DNA from: Albidovulum sediminis | GTDB lineage: Bacteria > Pseudomonadota > Alphaproteobacteria > Rhodobacterales > Rhodobacteraceae | NCBI RefSeq assembly: GCF_025380365.1 | Contig: NZ_JAOCQF010000001.1 | Location: 1,228,245 to 1,292,244, forward strand | DNA length: 64,000 nucleotides | Direction: 5' to 3' | Part shown: one piece after another, positions 44,614 through 52,807 of the stretch | How the letters are laid out: each line of letters starts with the position of its first letter | Numbering within the stretch: the stretch's first letter is position 1 | The notes under the pieces: generated by a model | Seen by the model: only the letters and a program-made list of their open reading frames with translations | What the model was told of the DNA's origin: nothing | Databases searched by the model: none | Program-made: the position numbers and the translations under genes

Positions 44614-45795
44614 ATGTTCCTGCCCTTCTTCGAAGCCCTGCGCAGGACCGGAATTCCGGTGTCGCTGCGCGAATACCTGGGGTTTCTCGAAGGGATGGCG
44701 GCGGGGCTGGCGACCTACGAGGTCGAAACCTTCTACTACCTCGCCCGCACCGCCATGGTGAAGGACGAACGCCACCTCGACCGCTTCGACCGCGCCTTCG
44801 CCGAGGCCTTCCGCGGGCTTGAGGCGATCACGCCCGAAGAGGTGCTGGAGGCGGTGGACCTGCCGCGCGACTGGCTGGAAAAACTCCTCGAACGGACCCT
44901 GACAGAGGCCGAAAAGGCCGAGGTCGAAGCTTTAGGCGGATTCGACAAGCTAATGGAAACGCTGAAGAAACGCCTTGAGGAACAGAAGGGCCGGCACCAG
45001 GGCGGGTCGAAGTGGATCGGCACCGCCGGTACCTCGCCCTTCGGCGCCCAGGGCTACAACCCCGAGGGGGTGCGCATCGGCCAGGAGGAAAGCCGCCACC
45101 AGCGCGCCGTCAAGGTCTGGGACAAGCGCGAGTTCCGCAACCTCGACGACACGGTGGAACTGGGCACGCGCAACATCAAGGTGGCGCTGAAGCGCCTGCG
45201 CCGCTGGGCGCGCGAGGGCGCGGCGGAGGAGCTGGACCTGCCCGGCACCATCCGCGCCACCGCCGAACACGGCTATCTGGACGTCCAGACCCGGCCCGAG
45301 CGGCACAATGCGGTCAAGGTCCTGCTGTTTCTCGACATCGGCGGCTCCATGGACCCTCATGTGCGCCTGGTGGAGGAACTGTTCAGCGCCGCGCGGTCCG
45401 AGTTCAAGCACCTCGAACATTTCTACTTCCACAACTGCCTTTACGAAGGCGTCTGGCGCGACAACCGCCGCCGCTGGAACGACCAGACGCCAACGCCCGA
45501 GGTGCTGCGCACCTATGGCGCGGACTACAAGGCGATCTTTGTCGGCGATGCCTCGATGTCGCCCTACGAGATCGCCCACCCCGGCGGCGCGAACGAACAC
45601 TGGAACGCCGAGGCCGGGCAGGTCTGGCTCGGGCGCGCGCGGGCGCAATGGCCGGCGAATGCCTGGCTGAACCCGCTCCCCGAACGCTACTGGGCACATA
45701 CGCAGTCGGTGGGGATGATCCGCACGATCTTCGAGGGCGCGATGTTCCCCCTCACGCTCGACGGGATCGGCCGGGCGGTGAAGGCGTTGTCCTGA
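44614..45795 (+). CDS. CoxE-like VWA-domain protein
   Basis: A 393-residue protein, cytosolic by sequence. The N-terminal half (LRRTGIPVSLREYLGFLEG, ATYEVETFYYLARTAMVKDE) is typical of CoxE/DUF58-like partners of MoxR ATPases. The VWA domain carries a MIDAS variant FLDIGGSMDPH, where the usual DxSxS is DIGGS, so metal binding is probably retained. These proteins serve as adaptors between MoxR ATPases and a client. It begins four bases after the small membrane protein gene. Client unknown. Confidence 0.87.
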   Translation: MFLPFFEALRRTGIPVSLREYLGFLEGMAAGLATYEVETFYYLARTAMVKDERHLDRFDRAFAEAFRGLEAITPEEVLEAVDLPRDWLEKLLERTLTEAEKAEVEALGGFDKLMETLKKRLEEQKGRHQGGSKWIGTAGTSPFGAQGYNPEGVRIGQEESRHQRAVKVWDKREFRNLDDTVELGTRNIKVALKRLRRWAREGAAEELDLPGTIRATAEHGYLDVQTRPERHNAVKVLLFLDIGGSMDPHVRLVEELFSAARSEFKHLEHFYFHNCLYEGVWRDNRRRWNDQTPTPEVLRTYGADYKAIFVGDASMSPYEIAHPGGANEHWNAEAGQVWLGRARAQWPANAWLNPLPERYWAHTQSVGMIRTIFEGAMFPLTLDGIGRAVKALS

Positions 45796-45866
45796 TTGCG
45801 CGCGCCGGCAGGGCGCGGGCGTGATCGCGGCTTTTCTTCCCGCATGCGCTGCCCCATATCTGGGGC

Positions 45867-46571
45867 ATGTTGCGGCTTGCCCCGATCCTTCTGGCTGTCC
45901 TGTACGGCCTTGTGCTCTACCACTTCTCCGCCTGGCGCACGCGGCGGATGCTGGACGCGCAGTCACGCCCGCTGGACGATCCCGCGCTGTTGCGGGTTAT
46001 CGACCGGCTGGCCGCCCCCCTCGGCCTCAGGCAGGTGCCGGTCCGCGTCTACGAGATCGCGCCGGTGAACGGGCTGGCCGCGCCGGACGGGCGCATCTTC
46101 CTGACCCGCGGCTTCGTCGAGAAGTTCCGCGCGGGCGAGGTCACGGGCGAGGAGATGGCCAGCGTCGTCGCGCACGAGATGGGCCACGTGGCGCTTGGCC
46201 ATGCCCGGCGCCGGATGATCGACTTTTCCGGCCAGAACGCGGTGCGCGTGGTGCTGGCGACGGTTCTCGGCCGGCTTCTGCCGGGGGTCGGGTTCTACGT
46301 CGCCAACTTCCTGACCACCCTTCTGGCCGCCCGGTTGAGCCGGCAGGACGAGTTCGAGGCCGACGAATGGGCCTCGGCACTGCTGGTCAAGGCGGGGATC
46401 GGGACCGCGCCGCAGAAGTCGCTGTTCGTCAAGCTGGGCCGGCTGACCGGGACCGAGGGGCGCCGCCCCGCCGTCTGGCTGGCCAGCCACCCCGACACCG
46501 AGGCGCGCATCGCCGCGATCGAGGCGAACGAGCGGCGCTGGGGGCTTGCCCCCCCCGACCCGCGCGCCTGA
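45867..46571 (+). CDS. M48-family metallopeptidase
   Basis: A 234-residue membrane-linked peptidase. An N-terminal hydrophobic segment (LAPILLAVLYGLVLYHF) is followed by the zinc motif VVAHEMGHVAL (H103, E104, H107) and the third ligand region DEFEADEWASALL near residue 160, typical of HtpX/M48. It lacks the long C-terminal repeats of BepA. It lies 71 bp after the VWA gene on the same strand and may belong to the same series, though no overlap links them. Probable role: membrane-protein quality control. Confidence 0.87.
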   Translation: MLRLAPILLAVLYGLVLYHFSAWRTRRMLDAQSRPLDDPALLRVIDRLAAPLGLRQVPVRVYEIAPVNGLAAPDGRIFLTRGFVEKFRAGEVTGEEMASVVAHEMGHVALGHARRRMIDFSGQNAVRVVLATVLGRLLPGVGFYVANFLTTLLAARLSRQDEFEADEWASALLVKAGIGTAPQKSLFVKLGRLTGTEGRRPAVWLASHPDTEARIAAIEANERRWGLAPPDPRA

Positions 46572-46594
46572 GGCCGGCGGCGGGAGCCTCCGGC

Positions 46595-46620
46595 GGGAGT
46601 ATTTGGGCCAGAATGAAAGG
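46595..46620 (+). repeat. Intergenic repeat, copy 3
   Basis: GGGAGTATTTGGGCCAGAAT then GAAAGG, preceded by GAGCCTCCGGC. It lies between the convergent M48 and PIN genes. Confidence 0.85.
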
Positions 46621-46635
46621 GCGGTCGGGGTCGCG

Positions 46636-47184
46636 TCAGCCGGTGGGGGCGAGTGCCTTGCCGAGGCGCGGAAGCTTTGCGCGTTTGAGCAGGGCGCGCA
46701 GCGGCTGCGGTTCGCCCGAGAGTTCCTCGGCGCGGGCGCGGACCGTCTCGACAGCGGTGGCGACCGGGTCGGGCGCGGCCTGCCAGAGGTCAAGGAGGAA
46801 GCGGTCGGGGTCGAGCCGCGCGATCCCCTCCTCCGCCAGCGTCTGGCGGGGGAAGTCGGCGGCGTTGAAGGTGACGATGGCATCCGCGCCCCCGGCGATG
46901 GCGGCGGCGAGCACATGGATGTCGTTGACGTCGGGCAGGTGGAGCCGCGCGGCAAGGCCGGGGCGTTCGGCGACGGTGGCGCGCGGAAAGGCCGCGCGGA
47001 GGGCCGCGATCTCGCCCCGCGCGATCTCTTCGGCGCCGGGGCCGAGCTTGCGGGTGGCACGCGCCCATTCCTCGAGGATGCGGTCGGACCAGAGCGGGGT
47101 GTAGAGCCCGCGGGCCGCGACGCTGAGGAGAATTTCGCGCAGGACGGTCGGGTAAAGGACGCAGGCGTCCAGCAGCGCCTTCAT
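46636..47184 (-). CDS. PIN-domain protein (RSP_2648-like)
   Basis: A 182-residue protein with the PIN ribonuclease fold: KALLDACVLYPTVLREIL at the start (first acidic residue D7), then LPDVNDIHVLAAAIAGGADAIVTFNAADFP with the later acidic residues. It resembles the Rhodobacter sphaeroides family called RSP_2648. No antitoxin gene is adjacent; instead it overlaps the RNA methyltransferase gene by four bases (ATGA), which argues for a housekeeping or RNA-linked role rather than a classic VapC toxin. Substrate unknown. Confidence 0.86.
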   Translation of the reverse strand: MKALLDACVLYPTVLREILLSVAARGLYTPLWSDRILEEWARATRKLGPGAEEIARGEIAALRAAFPRATVAERPGLAARLHLPDVNDIHVLAAAIAGGADAIVTFNAADFPRQTLAEEGIARLDPDRFLLDLWQAAPDPVATAVETVRARAEELSGEPQPLRALLKRAKLPRLGKALAPTG

Positions 47185-48380
47185 CCGTCGAGCCGGAAGA
47201 ACAGCGCCTTGAGGTAGCCGCTTTCGGCCAGTTGCGGGAGCATCGGGTGGTCGGGGCCGGCATAGCCGGTGTGGAGAAGCTGCCCGCGCCGGCCGCCGCG
47301 CCCGATACCGCGGGCGGAGGCGTTGCGGAACTGCGTCAGGTCGGCGGCGTGAGAGCAGGAGCAGAGCGCCAGGAACCCGCCCGGCGCCACCAGCGGCGCG
47401 GCGAGCCGCGCGACGCGCTCATAGGCGCGCAGGCCCGCCTCCAGCGCCTGTTTCGAGGGCGCAAAGGCGGGCGGATCGCAGACCACGAGGTCAAAGCGCG
47501 CACCCTCGGCCGCCAGCGCCTCCATCGCCGCGAAGGCATCGCCCTGGCGGGTGGTGAAGCGACCGGCGGTGCCGCCGGCCAGGGCGCCAGCCTCGGCGAG
47601 CGCCAGGGCGGCGGCGGAGGAATCGACGGCGAGCGCGCTTTCGGCCCCGCCCGCCAGCGCCGCGAGCGAGAAGCCGCCGACATGGGCGAAGACGTCAAGG
47701 ACGCGCGCGCCGCGGGCCAGGCGCTGCGCGAAGGCGTGGTTGGGGCGCTGGTCGTAGAAAAGCCCGGTCTTCTGCCCGCCGAGAATGTCGGCCATGTAGG
47801 TGGCGCCGTTCATCGGCACCGCGACCGGCGCCTCGATCCGCCCCGAGAGAAGTGCGGTTTCCTCGGCCAGACCCTCGAGCCCGCGCGACCGGCCGGTGCC
47901 GTTCTTGACGATCGCGGTGACGCCGGTGACATCGGCCAATGCGGCGGCAAGGTCGTCGATCATCGTCTCGGCCCAGGCGGCGTTGGGCTGGATCACCGCC
48001 GCATCGCCGAAGCGGTCGATGACGACGCCGGGCAGGCCGTCTGCCTCGGCATGGACAAGGCGGTAGAAGGGCGCGTCATGGAGACGGTCGCGCAGGGCAG
48101 CCGCGCGGGCGATGCGGGCGGAAAGCCAGGCGCGGTCGATGGTGGCGCCCGGATCGCGGTCCATCACGCGGGCGATGATCTTCGACTGCACGTTGACGGT
48201 GACGAGGGCCAGGGGCCGCCGCTCGCTGTCCTCAAGCACGGCGAAGGCACCGGGGGCGAGGTTCGAGGTGCGCCGGTCGGTCACCAGTTCGTCGGCATAG
48301 ACCCAGGGAAAGCCGTGGCGAATGGCGCGGGCCTCGGCCTTGGGGCGCAGGCGGACGACGGGAAGGGGGCTGTCGCTCAT
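47181..48380 (-). CDS. Class I rRNA methyltransferase, RlmI-like
   Basis: A 399-residue SAM-dependent methyltransferase. An N-terminal PUA-like domain (VRLRPKAEARAIRHGFPWVYADEL) is followed by the central EEHUD-like region and the SAM site VLDVFAHVGGFSLAAL, with the catalytic motif VVCDPPAFAPSKQAL and the Cys-rich loop LALCSCSHA. This is the RlmI/RlmK layout, which makes m5C in 23S rRNA. The orthologue in R. sphaeroides is expected next to RSP_2648. The stop overlaps the PIN gene start (ATGA), so the pair is co-translated. Confidence 0.88.
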   Translation of the reverse strand: MSDSPLPVVRLRPKAEARAIRHGFPWVYADELVTDRRTSNLAPGAFAVLEDSERRPLALVTVNVQSKIIARVMDRDPGATIDRAWLSARIARAAALRDRLHDAPFYRLVHAEADGLPGVVIDRFGDAAVIQPNAAWAETMIDDLAAALADVTGVTAIVKNGTGRSRGLEGLAEETALLSGRIEAPVAVPMNGATYMADILGGQKTGLFYDQRPNHAFAQRLARGARVLDVFAHVGGFSLAALAGGAESALAVDSSAAALALAEAGALAGGTAGRFTTRQGDAFAAMEALAAEGARFDLVVCDPPAFAPSKQALEAGLRAYERVARLAAPLVAPGGFLALCSCSHAADLTQFRNASARGIGRGGRRGQLLHTGYAGPDHPMLPQLAESGYLKALFFRLDG

Positions 48381-48483
48381 GGGAAGGATCCGATCTGGTT
48401 TGCCTTCCCTTAATCGGTTCGCGGCCGGGGCGAAAGGGCGCGCCGCGCAGGGCGCACCCGGCAATCAGCCTCAGTGGGCCGCC

Positions 48484-48699
48484 TCAGTGCACCGCGCTGC
48501 GGATCACGCGGCGGGCCGCGCTGGCCCCGCGGCGGGCGAAGACCCGGCCGAAGGCGTTGGCAAGCGCGTGGAACGCGGTGGCCAGCGCGTGGAACGCGGT
48601 GCCGAAGGCCCCCGACAGCGCCTCGGCGCGCATCTGGTGGGCGCGGGCGACAATCTCGGCCATGGAGGGATTCTCGTTGCGGTCGGCGGGCGCGGGCAT
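48484..48699 (-). CDS. 71-residue protein with internal tandem repeat
   Basis: A small basic-ended protein, MPAPADRNENPSMAEIVAR at the start, with Ala-rich amphipathic helices. Two adjacent repeats (TAFHALA, TAFHALAN) come from a 21-bp tandem duplication. AGGAG lies seven bases before the ATG, which supports real translation. No named family recognised; a helical membrane- or protein-binding role is possible. It lies between rlmI and edd, transcribed with rlmI's strand. Confidence 0.55.
   Translation of the reverse strand: MPAPADRNENPSMAEIVARAHQMRAEALSGAFGTAFHALATAFHALANAFGRVFARRGASAARRVIRSAVH
48559..48600 (+). repeat. 21-bp tandem duplication
   Basis: GGCAAGCGCGTGGAACGCGG then T is followed at once by the same unit with one mismatch (GGCCAGCGCG...). 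It keeps the reading frame of the small gene and duplicates seven residues. Confidence 0.9.
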
Positions 48700-48816
48700 G
48701 GTATGCTCCTGTCACGGGTGGCGGGTTGCCCCAGACTTAGGCCCGGCGCCGGCCCCCCGCCACCGCCATTCGCGAATGTCCGCCATGCACCGGCGGCATG
48801 TGTTGATTCCAGCGTT

Positions 48817-48828
48817 GTTAGCGCTAAC
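48817..48828 (+). promoter_or_regulatory. LacI-type operator upstream of edd
   Basis: GTTAGCGCTAAC is a perfect 12-bp palindrome with the central GC pair typical of LacI/GalR-family sites (TGTTAGCGCTAACA-like). It lies 42 bases before the edd start and about 120 bases after the divergent small gene's start. It probably controls edd-eda by a sugar-acid regulator encoded elsewhere. Confidence 0.7.
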
Positions 48829-48869
48829 TTGATGTGCTAGACACGCCGCGACTGACCAGAGAGGGCCCG

Positions 48870-50675
48870 ATGCCGCTCCATCCCACGATTGCCGCCGTCA
48901 CAGACCGTATCCGCGCCCGTTCCGCCGAGAGCCGCGGCGCCTATCTCGACCGGATCCGCCATGCGGCCGAGGCGGGTCCGGCGCGCGCGCATCTGAGCTG
49001 CGGCAACCAGGCCCATGCCTATGCCGCGATGGGCGCGGACAAGACGGCGTTGGCCGAGGCGCGTCAGCCCAACATCGGCATCGTCACCGCCTACAACGAC
49101 ATGCTCTCGGCGCATCAGCCCTACGAGCATTATCCCGAGCGCATCCGCGCCGCCGCCCGCCGCGCGGGCGCCACCGCGCAGGTCGCGGGCGGGGTGCCGG
49201 CGATGTGCGATGGCGTCACGCAAGGCCAGCCGGGGATGGAGCTGTCGCTTTTCTCCCGCGACGTGATCGCGCTCGCCGCCGGGGTGGCGATGAGCCACAA
49301 CTGCTACGACGCCGCCCTCTACCTCGGCATCTGCGACAAGATCGTGCCGGGACTGATCATGGCGGCGGCGACCTTCGGCCATGTGCCCGCGGTCTTCGTG
49401 CCCGCGGGCCCGATGACAAGCGGACTGCCCAACGACGAGAAGTCGAAGGTGCGCCAGAAATTCGCCACCGGCGAGGTCGGGCGGGCCGAACTGATGGCGG
49501 CGGAGATGGCCTCCTACCACGGGCCGGGCACCTGCACCTTCTACGGCACGGCAAACACCAACCAGATGCTGATGGAGTTCATGGGCCTGCACCTGCCCGG
49601 CGCCTCCTTCGTCAACCCCGGCACACCGCTGCGCGAGGCGCTGACCGAGGCGGCGGTGGCCCGCGCGGCCGCGATCACCGCGCTTGGCAACGACTACACG
49701 CCCGCGGGCGAGATCCTCGACGAACGCGCCTTCGTCAACGGGATCGTCGGGCTGATGGCCACGGGCGGGTCGACGAACCTGGTGCTGCACCTGCCGGCGA
49801 TGGCGCGGGCGGCGGGGATCCTGCTCGACCTCGACGACTTCGCGGCCCTCTCGGACGCGGTGCCGCTGATGGCGCGGGTCTATCCGAACGGGCTGGCCGA
49901 CGTGAACCATTTCCACGCCGCGGGCGGGCTGGCCTTCATGATCGGCGAACTGCTCTCGGCGGGGCTTTTGCACGAGGATGTGCGCACCGTCGCGGGCGGC
50001 GGTCTTTCCCGCTATGCGCAGGAACCGACGCTGCAGAGCGGCACGCTCGCCTGGGCCGAGGGGCCGCGCGAAAGCCTGAACGACAAGGTCCTGCGCCCCG
50101 CGGCCGACCCGTTCCAGCCCTCGGGCGGGCTGAAGCAGCTGGCTGGCAACCTCGGGCGCGGGGTGATGAAGGTCTCCGCCGTCGCCCCCGAACGCCATGT
50201 GATCGAGGCGCCGGCCCGCATCTTCGCCAGCCAGGACGAGGTCAAGGCGGCCTTCAAGCGCGGCGAGTTCACCGCCGATTGCGTGGTCGTCGTCCGCTTC
50301 CAGGGCCCGCGCGCCAACGGCATGCCGGAGTTGCACTCGCTCACCCCCACGCTCTCCGTCCTGCAGGACCGCGGGCTGAAGGTGGCGCTTGTCACCGACG
50401 GGCGGATGTCGGGCGCCTCCGGCAAGGTCCCGGCCGCGATCCACGTCAGCCCCGAGGCCGCGGTCGGCGGCCCGCTCGCGCGGCTCTGCGATGGCGACAT
50501 CCTGCGCGTCGACGCGGTCGCCGGCACGATCGAGGCGCTGGTCCCCGACTTCGCGGCGCGCGCCCCGGTTCAGGCCGATCTGTCGGCCAACCGCCACGGC
50601 ATCGGGCGCGAACTGTTCGAGGTCTTCCGCACCCACGCAGGCCCCGCCGAGACCGGCGGCGCACTGGTCGTCTGA
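48870..50675 (+). CDS. edd: 6-phosphogluconate dehydratase Edd
   Basis: A 601-residue [4Fe-4S] dehydratase of the IlvD/Edd family. Motifs include [39 protein letters not shown] (Cys ligand) and [21 protein letters not shown] (second Cys), and [18 protein letters not shown] near the end. It converts 6-phosphogluconate to KDPG, the first committed Entner-Doudoroff step. The start at ATG 48870 is preferred; an in-frame ATG at 48834 lies nearer the operator. eda follows after 100 bp that hold a repeat copy. Confidence 0.95.
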   Translation: MPLHPTIAAVTDRIRARSAESRGAYLDRIRHAAEAGPARAHLSCGNQAHAYAAMGADKTALAEARQPNIGIVTAYNDMLSAHQPYEHYPERIRAAARRAGATAQVAGGVPAMCDGVTQGQPGMELSLFSRDVIALAAGVAMSHNCYDAALYLGICDKIVPGLIMAAATFGHVPAVFVPAGPMTSGLPNDEKSKVRQKFATGEVGRAELMAAEMASYHGPGTCTFYGTANTNQMLMEFMGLHLPGASFVNPGTPLREALTEAAVARAAAITALGNDYTPAGEILDERAFVNGIVGLMATGGSTNLVLHLPAMARAAGILLDLDDFAALSDAVPLMARVYPNGLADVNHFHAAGGLAFMIGELLSAGLLHEDVRTVAGGGLSRYAQEPTLQSGTLAWAEGPRESLNDKVLRPAADPFQPSGGLKQLAGNLGRGVMKVSAVAPERHVIEAPARIFASQDEVKAAFKRGEFTADCVVVVRFQGPRANGMPELHSLTPTLSVLQDRGLKVALVTDGRMSGASGKVPAAIHVSPEAAVGGPLARLCDGDILRVDAVAGTIEALVPDFAARAPVQADLSANRHGIGRELFEVFRTHAGPAETGGALVV

Positions 50676-50700
50676 GGTCGCGGAAACCCTTGCCCCCGCG

Positions 50701-50737
50701 CTTTCATTCTGGCCCAAATACTCCCGCCGGAGGCTCC
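50701..50737 (-). repeat. Intergenic repeat, copy 4 (inverted)
   Basis: The complement of the 46595 copy, including the flanking GCCTCCGGCGGGAG arm: CTTTCATTCTGGCCCAAATA then CTCCCGCCGGAGGCT. It lies between edd and eda, so it is transcribed inside that operon. Confidence 0.88.
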
Positions 50738-50775
50738 TCCGCCTGCCACCGGCGCACCGCCGAAAGGACAACGCC

Positions 50776-51417
50776 ATGACGCCCGCCGAACAAAGCCGCC
50801 ACGCCGCCGAGATCTGCGCGCTGGCCCCGGTCGTGCCCGTTCTCGTGCTCAAGGACGCGACGACGGCGGCCGACCTCGCCCGCGCGCTGGTCGCGGGCGG
50901 GTTGCCCGCGCTCGAGGTCACGCTGCGAACGCCCGCCGCACTCGACGCGATCCGCGCCATGGCCGAGGTGCCGGGCGGGGTGGTGGGGGCCGGCACGCTG
51001 CTTACGCCCGCCGACGTGAAGGCCGCCAAGGCCGCGGGCGCGCGCTTCGGCGTCTCGCCGGGGGCCACCGACCGGCTCCTCGACGCCTGCGCCGAGGCTG
51101 ATCTGCCGCTCCTGCCCGGTGCCGCCACGGCCTCCGAGGTGATGTCGCTCCTGGAGCGCGGCTACACGGTGCAGAAGTTCTTCCCGGCCGAGGCGATCGG
51201 CGGCGCGAAGGCGCTTGGCGCGCTCGCCTCGCCGCTGCCCCAAGTGCGCTTCTGCCCCACGGGGGGCATCGGCCTGAAAACCGCGCCCGACTACCTGGCC
51301 CTCGCCAACGTCCTTTGCGTCGGCGGAAGCTGGGTCGCCCCCGGCGACCGTGTCGCCGCCGGCGACTGGGCCGCGATCGAGTCCCTGGCGCGCGAGGCGG
51401 CGGCCCTGCCGTGCTGA
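50776..51417 (+). CDS. eda: KDPG aldolase Eda
   Basis: A 213-residue class I aldolase that splits 2-keto-3-deoxy-6-phosphogluconate into pyruvate and glyceraldehyde-3-phosphate. Active-site residues: E47 in LEVTLRTP, Schiff-base lysine K134 in [11 protein letters not shown], and the phosphate loop [15 protein letters not shown] lies upstream of the ATG. With edd and the LacI-type operator it makes the Entner-Doudoroff operon. Its 3' end overlaps a predicted gene on the other strand by 127 bases. Confidence 0.95.
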   Translation: MTPAEQSRHAAEICALAPVVPVLVLKDATTAADLARALVAGGLPALEVTLRTPAALDAIRAMAEVPGGVVGAGTLLTPADVKAAKAAGARFGVSPGATDRLLDACAEADLPLLPGAATASEVMSLLERGYTVQKFFPAEAIGGAKALGALASPLPQVRFCPTGGIGLKTAPDYLALANVLCVGGSWVAPGDRVAAGDWAAIESLAREAAALPC

Positions 51418-51890
51418 GGCGCCTCGGGCTGCGCCGCACCCCGCCGTGCCAGCGCCTCGTGCACGGCGCGGTCGCTCGCCGCCAGGCTGACCGCCAGCCA
51501 GGCGAGCATCAACATGACCGTATAGGCTATTGAAATCACGCCAAGACCTGGCAATCCACTGTCACCCTGAAACAGGGCTGCGACACAGATCACCAGCCCC
51601 GCCGAGGCGGCAAGGACGGAATAGCGCCCGCGATGGCGGCGCAGGGAGAGAAGCCGTTGGACCTCGCGGTCGGGCTCATCCGGTTCCGGCACCGGATCAT
51701 AGATATGGCGGCAGGCGGCGTTCACCGAAAACCCGAACAGCGCGATGTAGATCGCCCAGGCCAGGACGGAGGCCGGCGGCTCGTCGAAACTCGCGTGCGA
51801 CATGAGCGCGGGAAAGCCCAGGACCGTGAGGGGAAAGAAAAGCGCCACCGCGATCGCCGCGGGGCGGCGCCAGATCCTGTGCCGGTTCAT
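51291..51890 (-). CDS. Hypothetical membrane protein
   Basis: A 199-residue frame from ATG 51890. Residues 1-130 have three or four hydrophobic segments (AIAVALFFPLTVLGFPALM, VLAWAIYIALFGFSVNAA, YSVLAASAGLVICVAALF and IAYTVMLMLAWLAVSLA) and look like a real membrane protein. The C-terminal ~60 residues are low-complexity and lie antisense to the end of eda, so the true stop region may be poorly constrained. No family recognised. Convergent overlap with eda is possible but unusual; confidence is moderate. Confidence 0.5.
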   Translation of the reverse strand: MNRHRIWRRPAAIAVALFFPLTVLGFPALMSHASFDEPPASVLAWAIYIALFGFSVNAACRHIYDPVPEPDEPDREVQRLLSLRRHRGRYSVLAASAGLVICVAALFQGDSGLPGLGVISIAYTVMLMLAWLAVSLAASDRAVHEALARRGAAQPEAPQHGRAAASRARDSIAAQSPAATRSPGATQLPPTQRTLARAR

Positions 51891-51997
51891 TCTGCCACTC
51901 GTCAACCGCGCCCCCGACCTGCATTTCCATCACGAAATTGTGGCGAAAAGGTGGCCAAAAGGTTAACGTGACCGGAATCGACCACAGAGGTTGCGCA

Positions 51998-52471
51998 ATG
52001 GCCAGTGTCTGCACCTGCCTTTGGTACCCGTCCGGCGCCGAAGAAGCTGCACGTTTCTACGTCGATCTGCTCCCGGAAAGCCGGATCCTCAAGATCCATC
52101 CCCTGCACGGCGCGGGAAAACAGGCCGATCCGTTCCTGGTCGAGTTCCAGTTGAAGGGCCAGCGCTACATCGCGATGAACGGTGGGCCGCATTACCACCT
52201 GTCGCCGGCCGTCTCGATCCAGATCCTCGCCGAGGGTCAGGGCGAGATCGACCGGCTCTGGTCGGCGCTCTCGGACGGCGGCACGCCCCTGCGCTGCGGC
52301 TGGCTGACTGACCGCTGGGGCCTGAGCTGGCAGATCGTGCCGACCGCCCTGCCCCGCCTTCTGGCCGAAGGCGATGCCGTCGCGGCGCGGGTGCTGCTGA
52401 CCATGCAGGACATGGTCAAGCTCGACGTCGCCGCGCTTGAGGCAGCGGCGCGCGAACCTGCCCTGCCCTGA
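51998..52471 (+). CDS. VOC-family protein (PhnB/3-demethylubiquinone-like)
   Basis: A 157-residue protein of the vicinal-oxygen-chelate fold: TCLWYPSGAEEAARFYVDLLPES at the start, YIAMNGGPHYHLSPAVSIQI in the middle and WGLSWQIVPTALPRLL at the end, matching the 3-dmu-9_3-mt/PhnB-like group. The historical name refers to a ubiquinone methyltransferase, but these proteins lack a SAM fold and their function is unknown. AGAGG precedes ATG 51998. Single gene. Confidence 0.82.
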   Translation: MASVCTCLWYPSGAEEAARFYVDLLPESRILKIHPLHGAGKQADPFLVEFQLKGQRYIAMNGGPHYHLSPAVSIQILAEGQGEIDRLWSALSDGGTPLRCGWLTDRWGLSWQIVPTALPRLLAEGDAVAARVLLTMQDMVKLDVAALEAAAREPALP

Positions 52472-52501
52472 GCATCGCCCGCGCCAGACCTGCGCCCGCG
52501 G

Positions 52502-52771
52502 CTAGCCGCGCGCGCCCAGCCGTCCGGCGCGCCCGCCCCGGCGGGCGGCGCTCGGCGCCTCGCTCAGGCCCGCCTCCAGCACGCCGGTCATCGGGTGATC
52601 GGCCCGGCCCGGCCCGTAGGTCGCGATCAGCACCCTGAGCGCCTCTCGCGGGTCGGTGCCGGGAGCAATGCTCAGCGCCCAGTCGACGAAGATCGACCGG
52701 CACTCGCCCAGCGTGATCCCCTCGATCGCGTAGCTTTCGCGCACCAGCCCCTTCGGATCGGCCTTCGACAT
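52502..52771 (-). CDS. Small conserved protein, function unknown
   Basis: An 89-residue protein, MSKADPKGLVRESYAIEGIT at the start, with CRSIFVDWALSIAPGTDPREAL and YGPGRADHPMTGVL. The core looks conserved in Rhodobacteraceae, but I know no function. GAGGAAAG lies upstream; an ATG six codons before (52792) is also in frame. It begins 37 bp after the glnE stop on the same strand and may be co-transcribed with it. Confidence 0.65.
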   Translation of the reverse strand: MSKADPKGLVRESYAIEGITLGECRSIFVDWALSIAPGTDPREALRVLIATYGPGRADHPMTGVLEAGLSEAPSAARRGGRAGRLGARG

Positions 52772-52807
52772 CTCCATGACTTTCCTCGCCATTTCCGCTC
52801 CGTCCGA

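Noticed and set aside
46636-47184. PIN protein as the toxin of a VapBC pair
   Set aside because: There is no small antitoxin gene next to it; it overlaps an rRNA methyltransferase gene instead.
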